Source: Nitrospira sp. Ga0074138
GTDB taxonomy: Bacteria > Nitrospirota > Nitrospiria > Nitrospirales > Nitrospiraceae
Direction of reading: 5' to 3'
DNA length: 64,000 nucleotides
Assembly (NCBI GenBank): GCA_001464735.1
Contig: LNDU01000034.1
Coordinates: forward strand, 107,213-171,212
In this document: piece after piece, positions 36,668 to 44,799 of the stretch
Layout of the letters: each line of letters begins with the position of its first letter
Position numbering within the stretch: position 1 is the stretch's first letter
Notes under the pieces: generated by a model
What the model was told of the DNA's origin: nothing
Database searches by the model: none
The model's input: the letters and a program-made list of their open reading frames with translations, nothing else
Position numbers and translations under genes: made by a program

Positions 36668-39600
36668 CTACGATGAGGACAGGTTCTTGGCGAGGCGTTG
36701 CATTTCCACGGAGGGTTCTCGTCCAGCAATGATCACTGCCTTGCGATATCGAGCCAAGACATGTTTCGCTTCGTCCTGGCGCTCTAAGTTGGAGAGAAAT
36801 CTGATCAAGTGTGGATAAAGGGGTTCAGCCAGCGCATCAGTTTCCAGCCCGCTTTCCAAACAAGCTACTGCTGCTTCCTCCTGGCCTGCTGCCTTTTTCC
36901 ACTCGCTCACGTGCTGCACGGTTTGCACGAACTGATGCCTGAGGCGTTCCCTGCATCGATCGGTCCATTCATAAGTAACATCTCCATCGAGAAACGGCCC
37001 TCGATATAAAACGATGGCTTGCTCATAGCGTCGGACTTTTGCATCAGGCATGACTTGTCGAGGCTTGGAATCGTCCGTGCCATTGAGCAGGCTCTGAAAT
37101 GCCATGGCATCGATCCAACAGAGCTGTCGGTTCAATGACACCGTACCCTCTTTCATCTGGATGAGACTGTCGTGACAGAGCAGATGCCGCAAACGCTGGA
37201 GCGTCTTATGAAAGGTTTCCGCGCCTGCGTCGCCCTCCGCATCAGGCCACAGCGCATCGATGAGCCGGGATGTCGGGATATCACGGCCGCCCATTGCTAT
37301 CATCGCCTTGAGCAAAGCCAGTACGCGGTAGGGTGCCTTGCGGGGCGATGGCAGCGGCTTGCCATCTAGAAAAATCTCAAAGCGGCCCAGCGTATAGATT
37401 TTGACGGCCCAGGGCCAGGCCTCGTTTGTTGCCGCTTGTCCCACCGGCAGTAGTTTTGTTTTGCAGATCAGTTTCCGGACGTAATCCACTTCGATCTCGG
37501 CTTCCAAGGCCTGCGCACACAATCGCGCCATCATGTCCGGCATCCACCAGTAGATGTAGGTGAAGTCCTGCTGATGACCAATGGCCAGCGCTTGCTGCAA
37601 AATGGCCCTCGCTTCCACCTCTTTCTCGTGATCAAAGGCAAAGAATGCTTTCAGCAGTTGCGCTACGTATCGAACGTATAGACTCTCCATGTCTTGTGCA
37701 ATCTTCTCAACACGATTCAAGTATTGTCGTGCTTCCATAGTTTTACCAAGCGCGTGAAGGAGATCTGCTGCAGCATAGCTGAGGTGTGCTTCCGGAAACG
37801 GACTGCCTTTCAAGCCTTTGACCTCAATACCTTCCTGGATCAGTGTCCAGGCCCTGGATAATTCCCCTCTGATTCGATGAACCCAGGCTTGTTGATAGAG
37901 AAAGTTTGCGCGCATCATATGATCGGGATGCGCCACTAAAGGGCAGAGTCGATTGAGGTACTGCTCGGCAGAAATCACATCACCCTGAAACAGCGCGCCA
38001 TAGACGCATACTCCTAACAGAGTCGAGTCAAATACATGCACCCCGGTGTTTTGGGAGATCTCAAGGCCCTGCTCTCCATGATGAACAGTTTGTGCGGGAT
38101 CGCCGAAAAACCAGGCCAACATTGATGCATTTGCATGGTAGACCAGACGTGTCAACGGCTGGGTGGATTCGGATTCACCGGCAGATTTCAGGAGTTTCGC
38201 ATATTTGTCGGCCAACACGATCTGCCCGAGCCATAGGAGGAGGACTACCAACCCGGCGATGAGAGTGGAGTGTTTCTCGATACCTGGCATCTCTTCGATC
38301 AGCTTCTTGGCACGGTCAATCCAAGGGGTGATGACTGAAGCGCGCGAGCATCTCCACATCAATGCGTTCAACAAGGGAAATGTCACCTGCGACTCGATCT
38401 CTGGGGAAGGGAAGGAGACATCCGACGAAACCAGGTCCAGCATGATGTCGATCCAGCGATCGAGCTTACTCAGATCCAGCCAGGAATATTGGATGGATGA
38501 CAACACACCGGCGCAGGCCATGAGCATGCCCACTCTGTCGTTCTGCGCTTTGAACCTTTCGAATGCCCGAGCAAACAGAGGTTCACTTTCAATTGGATCG
38601 GTCGGCACGCGGCAAGCGCCGAGCCAATACAACAGCCATGGCGTCTGACCGTATTGCTCAGCTGGAATAAGCTTGAGCCAGCCTTCCAACGTTTGAGTCC
38701 GTCCCTGCTGAAGTAACCCCGGTGCCCGCGAGAGGATCAATCGGACGATCTCTTGGAGATGACCAGCTCCATAATAGAGGGTAACAGCGTCCTCAAATCT
38801 TTCCGCCTCTTCCAACAGTGAGGCCGCGGTCCATTGAATTCCTGTTATCTCGTCCGGGGATAAGGCAGCCTTTGCATGTGCCCGTAGGAATTCCCGAAAC
38901 AGTGGATGGTACTGATACACGGGATCGGTTCCCATCTTCCGTTCGGTGAAGTAGCGGGATCGGTAGAGATTGAAAAGGATGTCACCCGCCGTGACATTCC
39001 CCGTCAGCCGCTCGGCGAGCGCCGGAGGTATGTTCGGAAGAAAGGCCGTCTGCAAGAGGAATCGTAGGTGTTCTGGACTGAGACGGTGCAATACTTCACG
39101 AGCCAAGTACTCGAAGATCACCTGCGGCGTCTCGGAAGTGGAAGAAAGATTAGGGAGGCCTGCTTCCTCCTGTTCCAACTGCAGCACCAATCCTGCCACC
39201 CATCCCTGGAGCCGATTATGTAATGCCGCTGCGGGAGCCGCTATTTCTGCAGTTTGAGCACGAGCATGGAGTCGAACAATCGCTCGCGATTCCCTATTCG
39301 TCAGCCGAAGGGCTTCCTCATCGATAAAGTTCATCTGCCGCGCCGCCTGCAAGCGAGCAAACACCGGCGGCGGCAAAGCGCGGCTCATGACGATTACACC
39401 AATCTTTTCGGGTAATGCTTCAATGCCCAGCGCTACCGTTTGTTGGAAGAGAGAATCCGGCGCCACTTCCTGATAATTGTCGAGAACCAGCAACGCAGGC
39501 GGTTTGAGTCGTGCATAGAGACTCTCGAAAAACCGGCGAGTGAATGTGGGCAGCCCTTGCAGGTATTCCGGCGTCAGGTGAGGAAGCGGCGATCGATATC

Positions 39601-39907
39601 GCGGCGTCGCTTGTTTGGCCGCAAGGCTCAAATAATGAAAGAACGTGGCGAGATCGCGATCCCCTTCGTCCACCTGATACCACAAGGGGCGGATTTTTTT
39701 AGCACGTAGGTAACTGGCCACGAGCGTAGTCTTTCCGAATCCCGGCGGCGCGTTAATCCAGATGACAGGCCGCGTTCGCGCCCGATCGAGCAACCGATAC
39801 AGGCGGGGACGTTCGACTATTGCGGGAAGCCGTGGCGGATTAAGTTTGGCCAGGGGAGTGTGGAGCTTGCGCGACTGATGCGCCCGTGGCATTTGGCATC
39901 CTCGCAC
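36668..39907 (-). CDS. Large MalT/LuxR-like regulator with C-terminal BTAD (SARP-type) domain
   Basis: 1079 residues. N-terminal STAND ATPase: LHTPLAKLNPPRLP, Walker A NAPPGFGKTTLVASYL near residue 58, LLVLDNYQEV (Walker B) and VIVMSRALP. A long helical repeat region (about 330-830, TPR-like) follows. The C-terminal part is an OmpR-type winged helix plus bacterial transcriptional activation domain (VKIYTLGRFEIFLDGKPLP, LIDALWPDAEGD, FHKTLQRLRHLL, ALVLYRGPFL-like AIVLYRGPFLDGD). Unlike MalT it has no C-terminal LuxR helix-turn-helix; DNA binding is supplied by the BTAD-associated domain. Its targets are unknown. The alternative start eight residues in would also be acceptable. Confidence 0.88.
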   Translation of the reverse strand: MRGCQMPRAHQSRKLHTPLAKLNPPRLPAIVERPRLYRLLDRARTRPVIWINAPPGFGKTTLVASYLRAKKIRPLWYQVDEGDRDLATFFHYLSLAAKQATPRYRSPLPHLTPEYLQGLPTFTRRFFESLYARLKPPALLVLDNYQEVAPDSLFQQTVALGIEALPEKIGVIVMSRALPPPVFARLQAARQMNFIDEEALRLTNRESRAIVRLHARAQTAEIAAPAAALHNRLQGWVAGLVLQLEQEEAGLPNLSSTSETPQVIFEYLAREVLHRLSPEHLRFLLQTAFLPNIPPALAERLTGNVTAGDILFNLYRSRYFTERKMGTDPVYQYHPLFREFLRAHAKAALSPDEITGIQWTAASLLEEAERFEDAVTLYYGAGHLQEIVRLILSRAPGLLQQGRTQTLEGWLKLIPAEQYGQTPWLLYWLGACRVPTDPIESEPLFARAFERFKAQNDRVGMLMACAGVLSSIQYSWLDLSKLDRWIDIMLDLVSSDVSFPSPEIESQVTFPLLNALMWRCSRASVITPWIDRAKKLIEEMPGIEKHSTLIAGLVVLLLWLGQIVLADKYAKLLKSAGESESTQPLTRLVYHANASMLAWFFGDPAQTVHHGEQGLEISQNTGVHVFDSTLLGVCVYGALFQGDVISAEQYLNRLCPLVAHPDHMMRANFLYQQAWVHRIRGELSRAWTLIQEGIEVKGLKGSPFPEAHLSYAAADLLHALGKTMEARQYLNRVEKIAQDMESLYVRYVAQLLKAFFAFDHEKEVEARAILQQALAIGHQQDFTYIYWWMPDMMARLCAQALEAEIEVDYVRKLICKTKLLPVGQAATNEAWPWAVKIYTLGRFEIFLDGKPLPSPRKAPYRVLALLKAMIAMGGRDIPTSRLIDALWPDAEGDAGAETFHKTLQRLRHLLCHDSLIQMKEGTVSLNRQLCWIDAMAFQSLLNGTDDSKPRQVMPDAKVRRYEQAIVLYRGPFLDGDVTYEWTDRCRERLRHQFVQTVQHVSEWKKAAGQEEAAVACLESGLETDALAEPLYPHLIRFLSNLERQDEAKHVLARYRKAVIIAGREPSVEMQRLAKNLSSS

Positions 39908-40108
39908 GGATAGGTTACCAAAGCAGTTGCATCATCACATGTCCGACCAAGCAACTCAACATGAAACATTGACTCTCCGTCTCCTGTAGACAATGATGGC
40001 AACTCGCGTTCCAAAACTCCGACCACGTGTATTGAGCTTCTATGCGAGCAAGCCGAGATACGGGTAAAGTGTTGCAGAAACACGCACCGCGCCTGCTTCT
40101 GCTAAGCA
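39908..40108. other. Region upstream of the truncated porin
   Basis: About 200 bases between the large regulator's start and the FadL fragment. It should contain the regulator promoter. No N-terminal FadL sequence could be recognised here in any frame, so the missing half of that gene is gone and not merely frameshifted. Confidence 0.4.
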
Positions 40109-40825
40109 TTGCTCTTCAACGCCAGTGTGTTGTATACGCTGCAGCAAACCGATGTCGGTAAGCCCCGCCTCAAACTGGCTTTTGTCAGGCGCAGCCAAGC
40201 GGTGCTTCCTGTTGACGGGGTCTTCCTGGTGATCGGGGCTCTGGTGGCGAACAGCTCTTCGTCGATTCGCCTTCCAGAAATCTATACCTGGGACGTGGCC
40301 TTCTTGCCCATCCGAAACGCTGCGCGTGAATGGAAGGTTGAGGTCGATGTGGATTATGCGCGATGGGAGTCGATTCGAAATTTCGATGTCCGTCTCTTCA
40401 ATGGCGTCATCCTGGGAAATCCACAACAGTGGAGCAACGCGATCAGCATCGGCGTCGGTACAGAATACAGATGGCTATCTTTCCCCGGCTATCCCGCTTG
40501 GGGTGTCGCCTTGCGCACCGGTTGTCTCCATTCTCAGCAAGCAATCCCGGATGTGAACTTCAATCCGGCGGCGCCCGACGGCCCATCCCATACCCTGTCT
40601 GTCGGTGGCGGCTTCCTTTTGCATAGAGACCGGACGATTTCTAGGCTTTTTGACTTGTGGATCAGAGGGGGGATTCTTCGGCAGGAAGGCTTTGGGATTG
40701 ATGTGGCGTACCAGGCTCTTCTGTTCGAGTCTCGAACCGTCACCGGCAATCCGAATCCCACCGTGAATGGCACCTATCAAACCACTACCCACGCCGGCTC
40801 AGTGACAATGCGCGTCAACTTCTAG
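40109..40825 (+). pseudogene. FadL/OmpP1-family outer membrane porin, C-terminal half only
   Basis: 238 residues that match only the C-terminal half of FadL-type transporters. Visible are VGKPRLKLAFVRRSQAVLP, LPEIYTWDVAF, EWKVEVDVDYARW, IPDVNFNPAAPDGPSHTLSVG and the terminal beta-strand GSVTMRVNF, which ends in Phe as outer membrane barrels do. A TAA lies just before the TTG used as start, and the signal peptide, N-terminal hatch and first strands are absent. An intact homologue would be about 430-480 residues. It is a 5' truncation, not one of the simple single-base lesions seen elsewhere. Confidence 0.8.
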
Positions 40826-40882
40826 ATGAGGCCTCCGAATGTTCAACTCAAAATGTGAATGATTGAATAGTGCTTTAGCTTG

Positions 40883-41512
40883 CTATCGCCGTTCGTAGAA
40901 CAGCTCCAGCGCCGAGGCCACGCCGTGGATGCGGCCTTTGTGAAAACGCTCTTCCAGACGAGATCGGAGTGAACGAATCTCTCTTTCTTCGCTTCGCTTG
41001 GCGAGTCCCTGAGACACCAACATGTCCGTGGCGACCTCGACAAGCCGTTGTTTCCGCTGATTCATGTCTATTGTCACGAATTCATCCATGATTTCAGATG
41101 CCCTCGCTGCCACGACTGATTCCAGGAACGAATCGTACCCCTGTTCTCGGATGGTTCGCTCTCGAATCACGCCCAATTCCGCCCGCACTCGCGCGACGTT
41201 CTGCATCAAGATTGAAAATAGTTCTTTCCGGCCTTCATCAAACAACTTTTGTTCGATGTCGTCGAGAATGAGGCCGGGATCAACCGCCTCCGCGCGCGGC
41301 TCGTCTCCCCAAGACAACCGATCGTAGCTTTGGCGCTTTTCTGCATCACCGATGATTTCATAGGCGGCATTGAGTTCGCGGATCTTGGCGTCGGCGTCCT
41401 TGCTGTCGGGGTTGCGATCTGGATGGTACTGAAAAACAAGCTTGCGGTAGGCTTTTTTGATGTCGTCATCAGTCGCGTCGCGGGAGACGCCCAGCACCTG
41501 ATAGTAGTCCAT
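40883..41512 (-). CDS. DnaJ-domain protein
   Basis: About 209 residues from the ATG at 41512 ([18 protein letters not shown]); 41521 and 41548 are alternative starts. A J-domain spans about 1-70 with the HPD motif (YHPDRNPD) that stimulates Hsp70 ATPase. The remaining 140 residues are a charged helical region with no Gly/Phe or zinc finger part, so it is a type III J-protein with unknown clients. There is no dnaK nearby. Its 5' side abuts the MFS remnant. Confidence 0.88.
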   Translation of the reverse strand: MDYYQVLGVSRDATDDDIKKAYRKLVFQYHPDRNPDSKDADAKIRELNAAYEIIGDAEKRQSYDRLSWGDEPRAEAVDPGLILDDIEQKLFDEGRKELFSILMQNVARVRAELGVIRERTIREQGYDSFLESVVAARASEIMDEFVTIDMNQRKQRLVEVATDMLVSQGLAKRSEEREIRSLRSRLEERFHKGRIHGVASALELFYERR

Positions 41513-41584
41513 TCGGAGCATGCGCGGAACTATAACATGGCGCTTCAAAGTCCTTCACCTGGATCCCGACTGTACCCGACGTAG

Positions 41585-41782
41585 TTACGAGCGACAGGAG
41601 CCGGATTCTGTTTTAACGCGAGGCGCGTCTTGGCGTCGGCCTCCCTCCTTCTGATCGGTTGGCTGGTCACAACATTGGGCACGTTCGGACGTGCAGCCAG
41701 CATCCTCGCATTCATCTATCTTCTCGAACTTATTGTGCTTTTGTGCTCCCCAGAAACGAAAGGCAGATGCCTTCCTGCCTAG
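41585..41782 (+). pseudogene. C-terminal remnant of an MFS transporter
   Basis: 66 codons giving LRATGAGFCFNARRVLAS, IGWLVTTLGTFGRAASIL, YLLELIVLLCSPETKGR and ending CLPA. This is the last membrane segments of a major-facilitator sugar/phosphate-permease-type protein. Just upstream the same frame has YPT then TAG, so YPTRLRATG-like homology extends across a stop codon and then disappears. The remnant is too short to be functional. Confidence 0.75.
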
Positions 41783-41820
41783 CTCTTGACTTGTTAGAGT
41801 CCGGGCTTATCTAATGAAAC

Positions 41821-42507
41821 ATGGATGCGACACGTACTCCACGAGTCCTGACTCACGACGAGAGAAAAGCTGCCGAAGCAGCGTTTGCTGGTCGACCCTG
41901 TAATCCCGTTTGGTCTGAATCAGCTAAGCGAGTCTATGAAGGTCTTATCCATGCGCTTCCCGCTTTGCCGGATGAGATCGTTGTGCCACCCAATCAAAAC
42001 CCTCTAGGCGAAAAGCCGCCTCTTGAAGCGGTTCCGGCGTTACCGACGGCAGAAGAACTGAAACTCGAAAACCCCACTCATTCAGGCAATGGGCTGGAAA
42101 TGCAGGCCGATCTCCCGGCCAACCAACTGATCGCAAATCGCCAACAGGCGATTCAAGCCGGATTTTTGATCGATGTGTCAACGGATGCGCAAAAACTCGG
42201 CCTGACCTTTCCGGTCACGGTGACGAAGCCGCTCTGGGAAGTTGGGATCGCGCCCACAGAGTCGATGTCGGAGGAAGAGAAGACTGAGCGGTTGCGGGAT
42301 GTGTTGATGGCCTTTCGGCTGCGCATTGCCAGCCAAGCCACGCTTTCGCCGCTGATCGATTTTCCAGCGATGCTGTCGATGCCGCCAGGAGAGGTCCCTC
42401 AGCCGGTGCCGTTGTTTGCGTTGATTCAACCTGACGAACAGAATCGCGCGGCGGCTACCCTACTGCTCCCCAACGAAGTCTCCGCGACGATCATTCCGAT
42501 GAATTGA
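41821..42507 (+). CDS. Hypothetical protein whose 3' end is duplicated downstream
   Basis: 228 residues, no family recognised. Composition is Pro/Ala/Glu-rich with no membrane segment. The N-terminal part reads TRTPRVLTHDERKAAEAAF, CNPVWSESAKRVYEG, the middle is acidic, and a more conserved-looking segment is GFLIDVSTDAQKLGLTFPV. The last 62 residues (RIASQATLSPLIDFPAML ... SATIIPMN) recur, with synonymous changes only, in the copy at 43248-43437. The start ATG at 41821 lies 38 bases after the MFS remnant. Confidence 0.7.
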   Translation: MDATRTPRVLTHDERKAAEAAFAGRPCNPVWSESAKRVYEGLIHALPALPDEIVVPPNQNPLGEKPPLEAVPALPTAEELKLENPTHSGNGLEMQADLPANQLIANRQQAIQAGFLIDVSTDAQKLGLTFPVTVTKPLWEVGIAPTESMSEEEKTERLRDVLMAFRLRIASQATLSPLIDFPAMLSMPPGEVPQPVPLFALIQPDEQNRAAATLLLPNEVSATIIPMN

Positions 42508-42509
42508 TC
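42320..42509 (+). repeat. 190-bp direct repeat, copy 1 (3' end of the 41821 gene)
   Basis: Matches 43248-43437 over 190 bases at an offset of 928. I find four differences, at 42327, 42339, 42342 and 42417, all at third codon positions and all synonymous. Copy 1 is the real 3' end of the 228-residue gene and includes its TGA. Confidence 0.92.
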
Positions 42510-42736
42510 CGTCTCCTCAGGCTCTTTTCAATTTTACCCGCCTACGCAAGAAGCCACTGTTGTTAAAGCCGTGCAGCTCATCCTGGTGTGCTCAGGGCCG
42601 CCACGCAATGGATGCGACATAGATCTTCGCCCATCCGGGAAACCTGTCTATCCCCGTTTCTATAGCAGGCGCGGGTGAGCTGCAACGTTAGGCCGAAGAC
42701 TGGCGAGTCCTGTGGGAATGCGCTATTGTGTGGTCG

Positions 42737-42979
42737 ATGGTGCAGTACACCTTCACCGAATATTTCGAAAAGGAAGTGTTGCGGAAACGTCCGTACCTGA
42801 AGAAGGAGTGGTGCATCCGGATTCTTGAGAACTCGCTACGAAGCGAGCCTCAAGAGAGAAATCGATACCGATTCTGGGGTAGGATTGAGGAGCTTGAGGG
42901 AAGGATATTGAGGGTGATCACCCTCGAAGATAAGACCACAATACACAACGCTTTTCCAGACAGAGGGTTTAAGCCATGA
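42737..42979 (+). CDS. Small DUF4258-like protein (toxin-like)
   Basis: 80 residues from the ATG at 42737 (MVQYTFTEYFEKEVLRKRP); a GTG at 42728 is less likely. The sequence EVLRKRPYLKKEWCIRILEN, then YRFWGRIEELEGRILRVITL and KTTIHNAFPDRGFKP, has the size and layout of a small RelE/DUF4258-type toxin-like protein. It overlaps the DUF2283 gene by four bases (ATGA). The family name is tentative. Confidence 0.7.
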   Translation: MVQYTFTEYFEKEVLRKRPYLKKEWCIRILENSLRSEPQERNRYRFWGRIEELEGRILRVITLEDKTTIHNAFPDRGFKP

Positions 42980-43194
42980 AGCTCAATTATTATCCTGATA
43001 CCGATTCGCTGTATATCGATCTTTCAGAGCAACCGAGCGTCGAAAGTCGAGAGATCGCTGAAGGTATCGTTCTCGATTACGATGCCGCGGGACATCTTGT
43101 GGGGATCGACATCGACAACGCGAGCCAAAAGGTCGAGCTGAAACAGCTCACGCTCAGCAAGCTGCCGCTGATTGTACGGACGATTTCTGCCTAA
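42976..43194 (+). CDS. DUF2283 family protein (antitoxin-like partner)
   Basis: 72 residues of a complete DUF2283 domain: MKLNYYPDTDSLYIDLS, EIAEGIVLDYDAAGHLVGID and IDNASQKVEL. DUF2283 proteins are short and typically encoded next to a small DUF4258-like protein, as here. They are suspected antitoxins, although this is not established for this family member. With the preceding gene it forms a compact pair lying between the two copies of the 190-bp repeat. Confidence 0.8.
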   Translation: MKLNYYPDTDSLYIDLSEQPSVESREIAEGIVLDYDAAGHLVGIDIDNASQKVELKQLTLSKLPLIVRTISA

Positions 43195-43247
43195 TTTGAA
43201 GCTTCAGAAAGAAACCAAAGGTCTACTCCTCCCCTTAGATTATTTCT

Positions 43248-43437
43248 TGCGCATCGCCAGCCAAGCTACACTTTCGCCGCTGATCGATTTTCCAGCGATG
43301 CTGTCGATGCCGCCAGGAGAGGTCCCTCAGCCGGTGCCGTTGTTCGCGTTGATTCAACCTGACGAACAGAATCGCGCGGCGGCTACCCTACTGCTCCCCA
43401 ACGAAGTCTCCGCGACGATCATTCCGATGAATTGATC
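43248..43437 (+). repeat. 190-bp direct repeat, copy 2 (orphan gene 3' end)
   Basis: Second copy of the 3' end of the hypothetical gene at 41821. It reads LRIASQATLSPLIDFPAML to ATIIPMN in frame and ends in TGA. Nothing of the remainder of the gene precedes it: homology stops just before 43248. The reading frame is kept open with only silent changes, so divergence happened while the sequence was still selected as protein. Confidence 0.9.
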
Positions 43438-43456
43438 AGTTCATACCCCACGATTG

Positions 43457-44476
43457 TCACTGGCGCAGTGTTGGTACAGTGTTGCCAAATCTCACATCAA
43501 TCGGATCCTTCCCCGAATACTTTCTATTGAATCTATCTGGCGTATCGACGCTTGCTCGAATCTGCTCAACCTCGAACACTGGCAACAGACTCTCCGGCTC
43601 CATCTGGTGTTGAAGAACAACCTTTGCCCTGGTTTGGAACCAAGGAAAAGCTTGGCCATATTGTTCTACAGTCCACTTTTCCAGTCTGAAGACCTCATAC
43701 CCTTCTTCCCCGGCAATCTCTAGACACTGCCAAAGCATCTGAAGCGGTGAGATCCAAGATCGGCTTGATATCACAACTTCGAATACATTGGCCGACACTT
43801 TTGCAGTAGTAGTTTCTGGCGAGTCGAACTCCCAAAACTTTCCGTTGAACCAACGGAATGAAGGAACTAACGCATGATCAAGTCCATAGCTTGATGAGCG
43901 CCAACGAGTAAATTGGTTATTGTGCGCAGTGGTTTCGTCCCCAGACGCGGATTGTCCATGATGCTCAGCCAATCCAACATTCCTTTCTACCAAGCTCGCT
44001 AGCAACGTGTCTGCCTCATAGACAGAGCCCTCATCTTTTGGAAGTAAATAGGGAGGGCGATGCAATATACGCATAAGGATCCCGGCGCCAGGGCGAATCA
44101 TCGGGGATCGCCCATGTTTATGTCTATAGGAACCAATCGCGTTCCAGTCATCTTTATGTAGAACAACAAAGTGTGAGCCCCCTCTCGATTTCGTTAATTC
44201 TCCAGCTCGATACAGTACATACTCCTGAGCTCCTTTTAGCCACCTTCCATCAAGCCCACTTTCCCTCCATAGAAAATCCTTGAACGAAGGTACGAAGTAC
44301 TGATCGTAGTGTACAAAATATGTACGTTCATCAATCTGCACATCACCGTAACCTTGATAGGGGAATGCAATAATACCCTTTGGAAGCGGCTGGTATCGAG
44401 GGTGACCGGGAGTTGAACATGCTCCCAACACAGGTAGCATAAACAACATCAGCAGCACGAAGCAGATTCGTCTCAT
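43457..44476 (-). CDS. Exported lipoprotein of unknown function (CC0125-like)
   Basis: 339 residues from the ATG at 44476 (MRRICFVLLMLFMLPVLGAC), with GAGGAG upstream; the 44512 start is rejected. Lipobox VLGAC gives a lipidated Cys at about residue 20. Early segments resemble CC0125-type lipoproteins: YQGYGDVQIDERTYFVHYDQY and EYVLYRAGELTKSRGGSHFVVL. The rest (SPMIRPGAGILMRILHRPPYLLP, WRSSSYGLDHALVPSFRW) is unassigned. It is probably anchored in the outer or inner membrane facing the periplasm. Transcribed alone, convergent with the repeat region. Confidence 0.75.
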   Translation of the reverse strand: MRRICFVLLMLFMLPVLGACSTPGHPRYQPLPKGIIAFPYQGYGDVQIDERTYFVHYDQYFVPSFKDFLWRESGLDGRWLKGAQEYVLYRAGELTKSRGGSHFVVLHKDDWNAIGSYRHKHGRSPMIRPGAGILMRILHRPPYLLPKDEGSVYEADTLLASLVERNVGLAEHHGQSASGDETTAHNNQFTRWRSSSYGLDHALVPSFRWFNGKFWEFDSPETTTAKVSANVFEVVISSRSWISPLQMLWQCLEIAGEEGYEVFRLEKWTVEQYGQAFPWFQTRAKVVLQHQMEPESLLPVFEVEQIRASVDTPDRFNRKYSGKDPIDVRFGNTVPTLRQ

Positions 44477-44799
44477 GTGTACGTACTCCTCAGTCCATTC
44501 GGCCAATGCCATTGGCCTTCATACCCGCTCCTCACCTGAGCATCCACTCACAAATCGTGCGCTGTTACTTCTGAACACCAGTAGGTTTGGCCACTGCTAT
44601 CAAACAAAGCGTCAACCATCAGTTCATACCCATACAGTATATCCAAGGCCGTTGCAGTTGTGTTTGAAGGTGGGTCTGATCAAGATCACGGAGATATCTC
44701 ACAAGTTTGGAGAGGTATCCGTGAGGAAACACAGTGAGTAAGAAACATGGCGGCTAGGTGCTGCTTATTGGCTGCCTTATGAGCACCCAACCACAGTGC
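44477..44799. terminator. Intergenic region downstream of nuoN with a hairpin at the nuoN stop
   Basis: About 320 bases without a supported gene. At 44779-44803 ATGAGCAC and GTGCTCAT form an eight-base stem with a nine-base loop that overlaps the nuoN stop codon. No T run follows on the minus strand, so it may serve as a 3' end stabiliser or weak terminator of the nuo operon. A promoter for the 43457 lipoprotein should lie just left of 44600. Confidence 0.4.

Noticed and set aside
42694..42703. ACGTTAGGC-type word resembling an integron attC core site, with GCAGCTCA/TGAGCTGC partly paired
   Set aside because: No complementary RYYYAAC core is found at the right spacing, and no integrase or cassette array is present; a seven-base match is expected by chance.
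43172..43435. Open frame covering the second 190-bp repeat copy, as an independent 87-residue gene
   Set aside because: Only the last 63 residues have any meaning and they are the duplicated end of another gene; no start signal precedes it.
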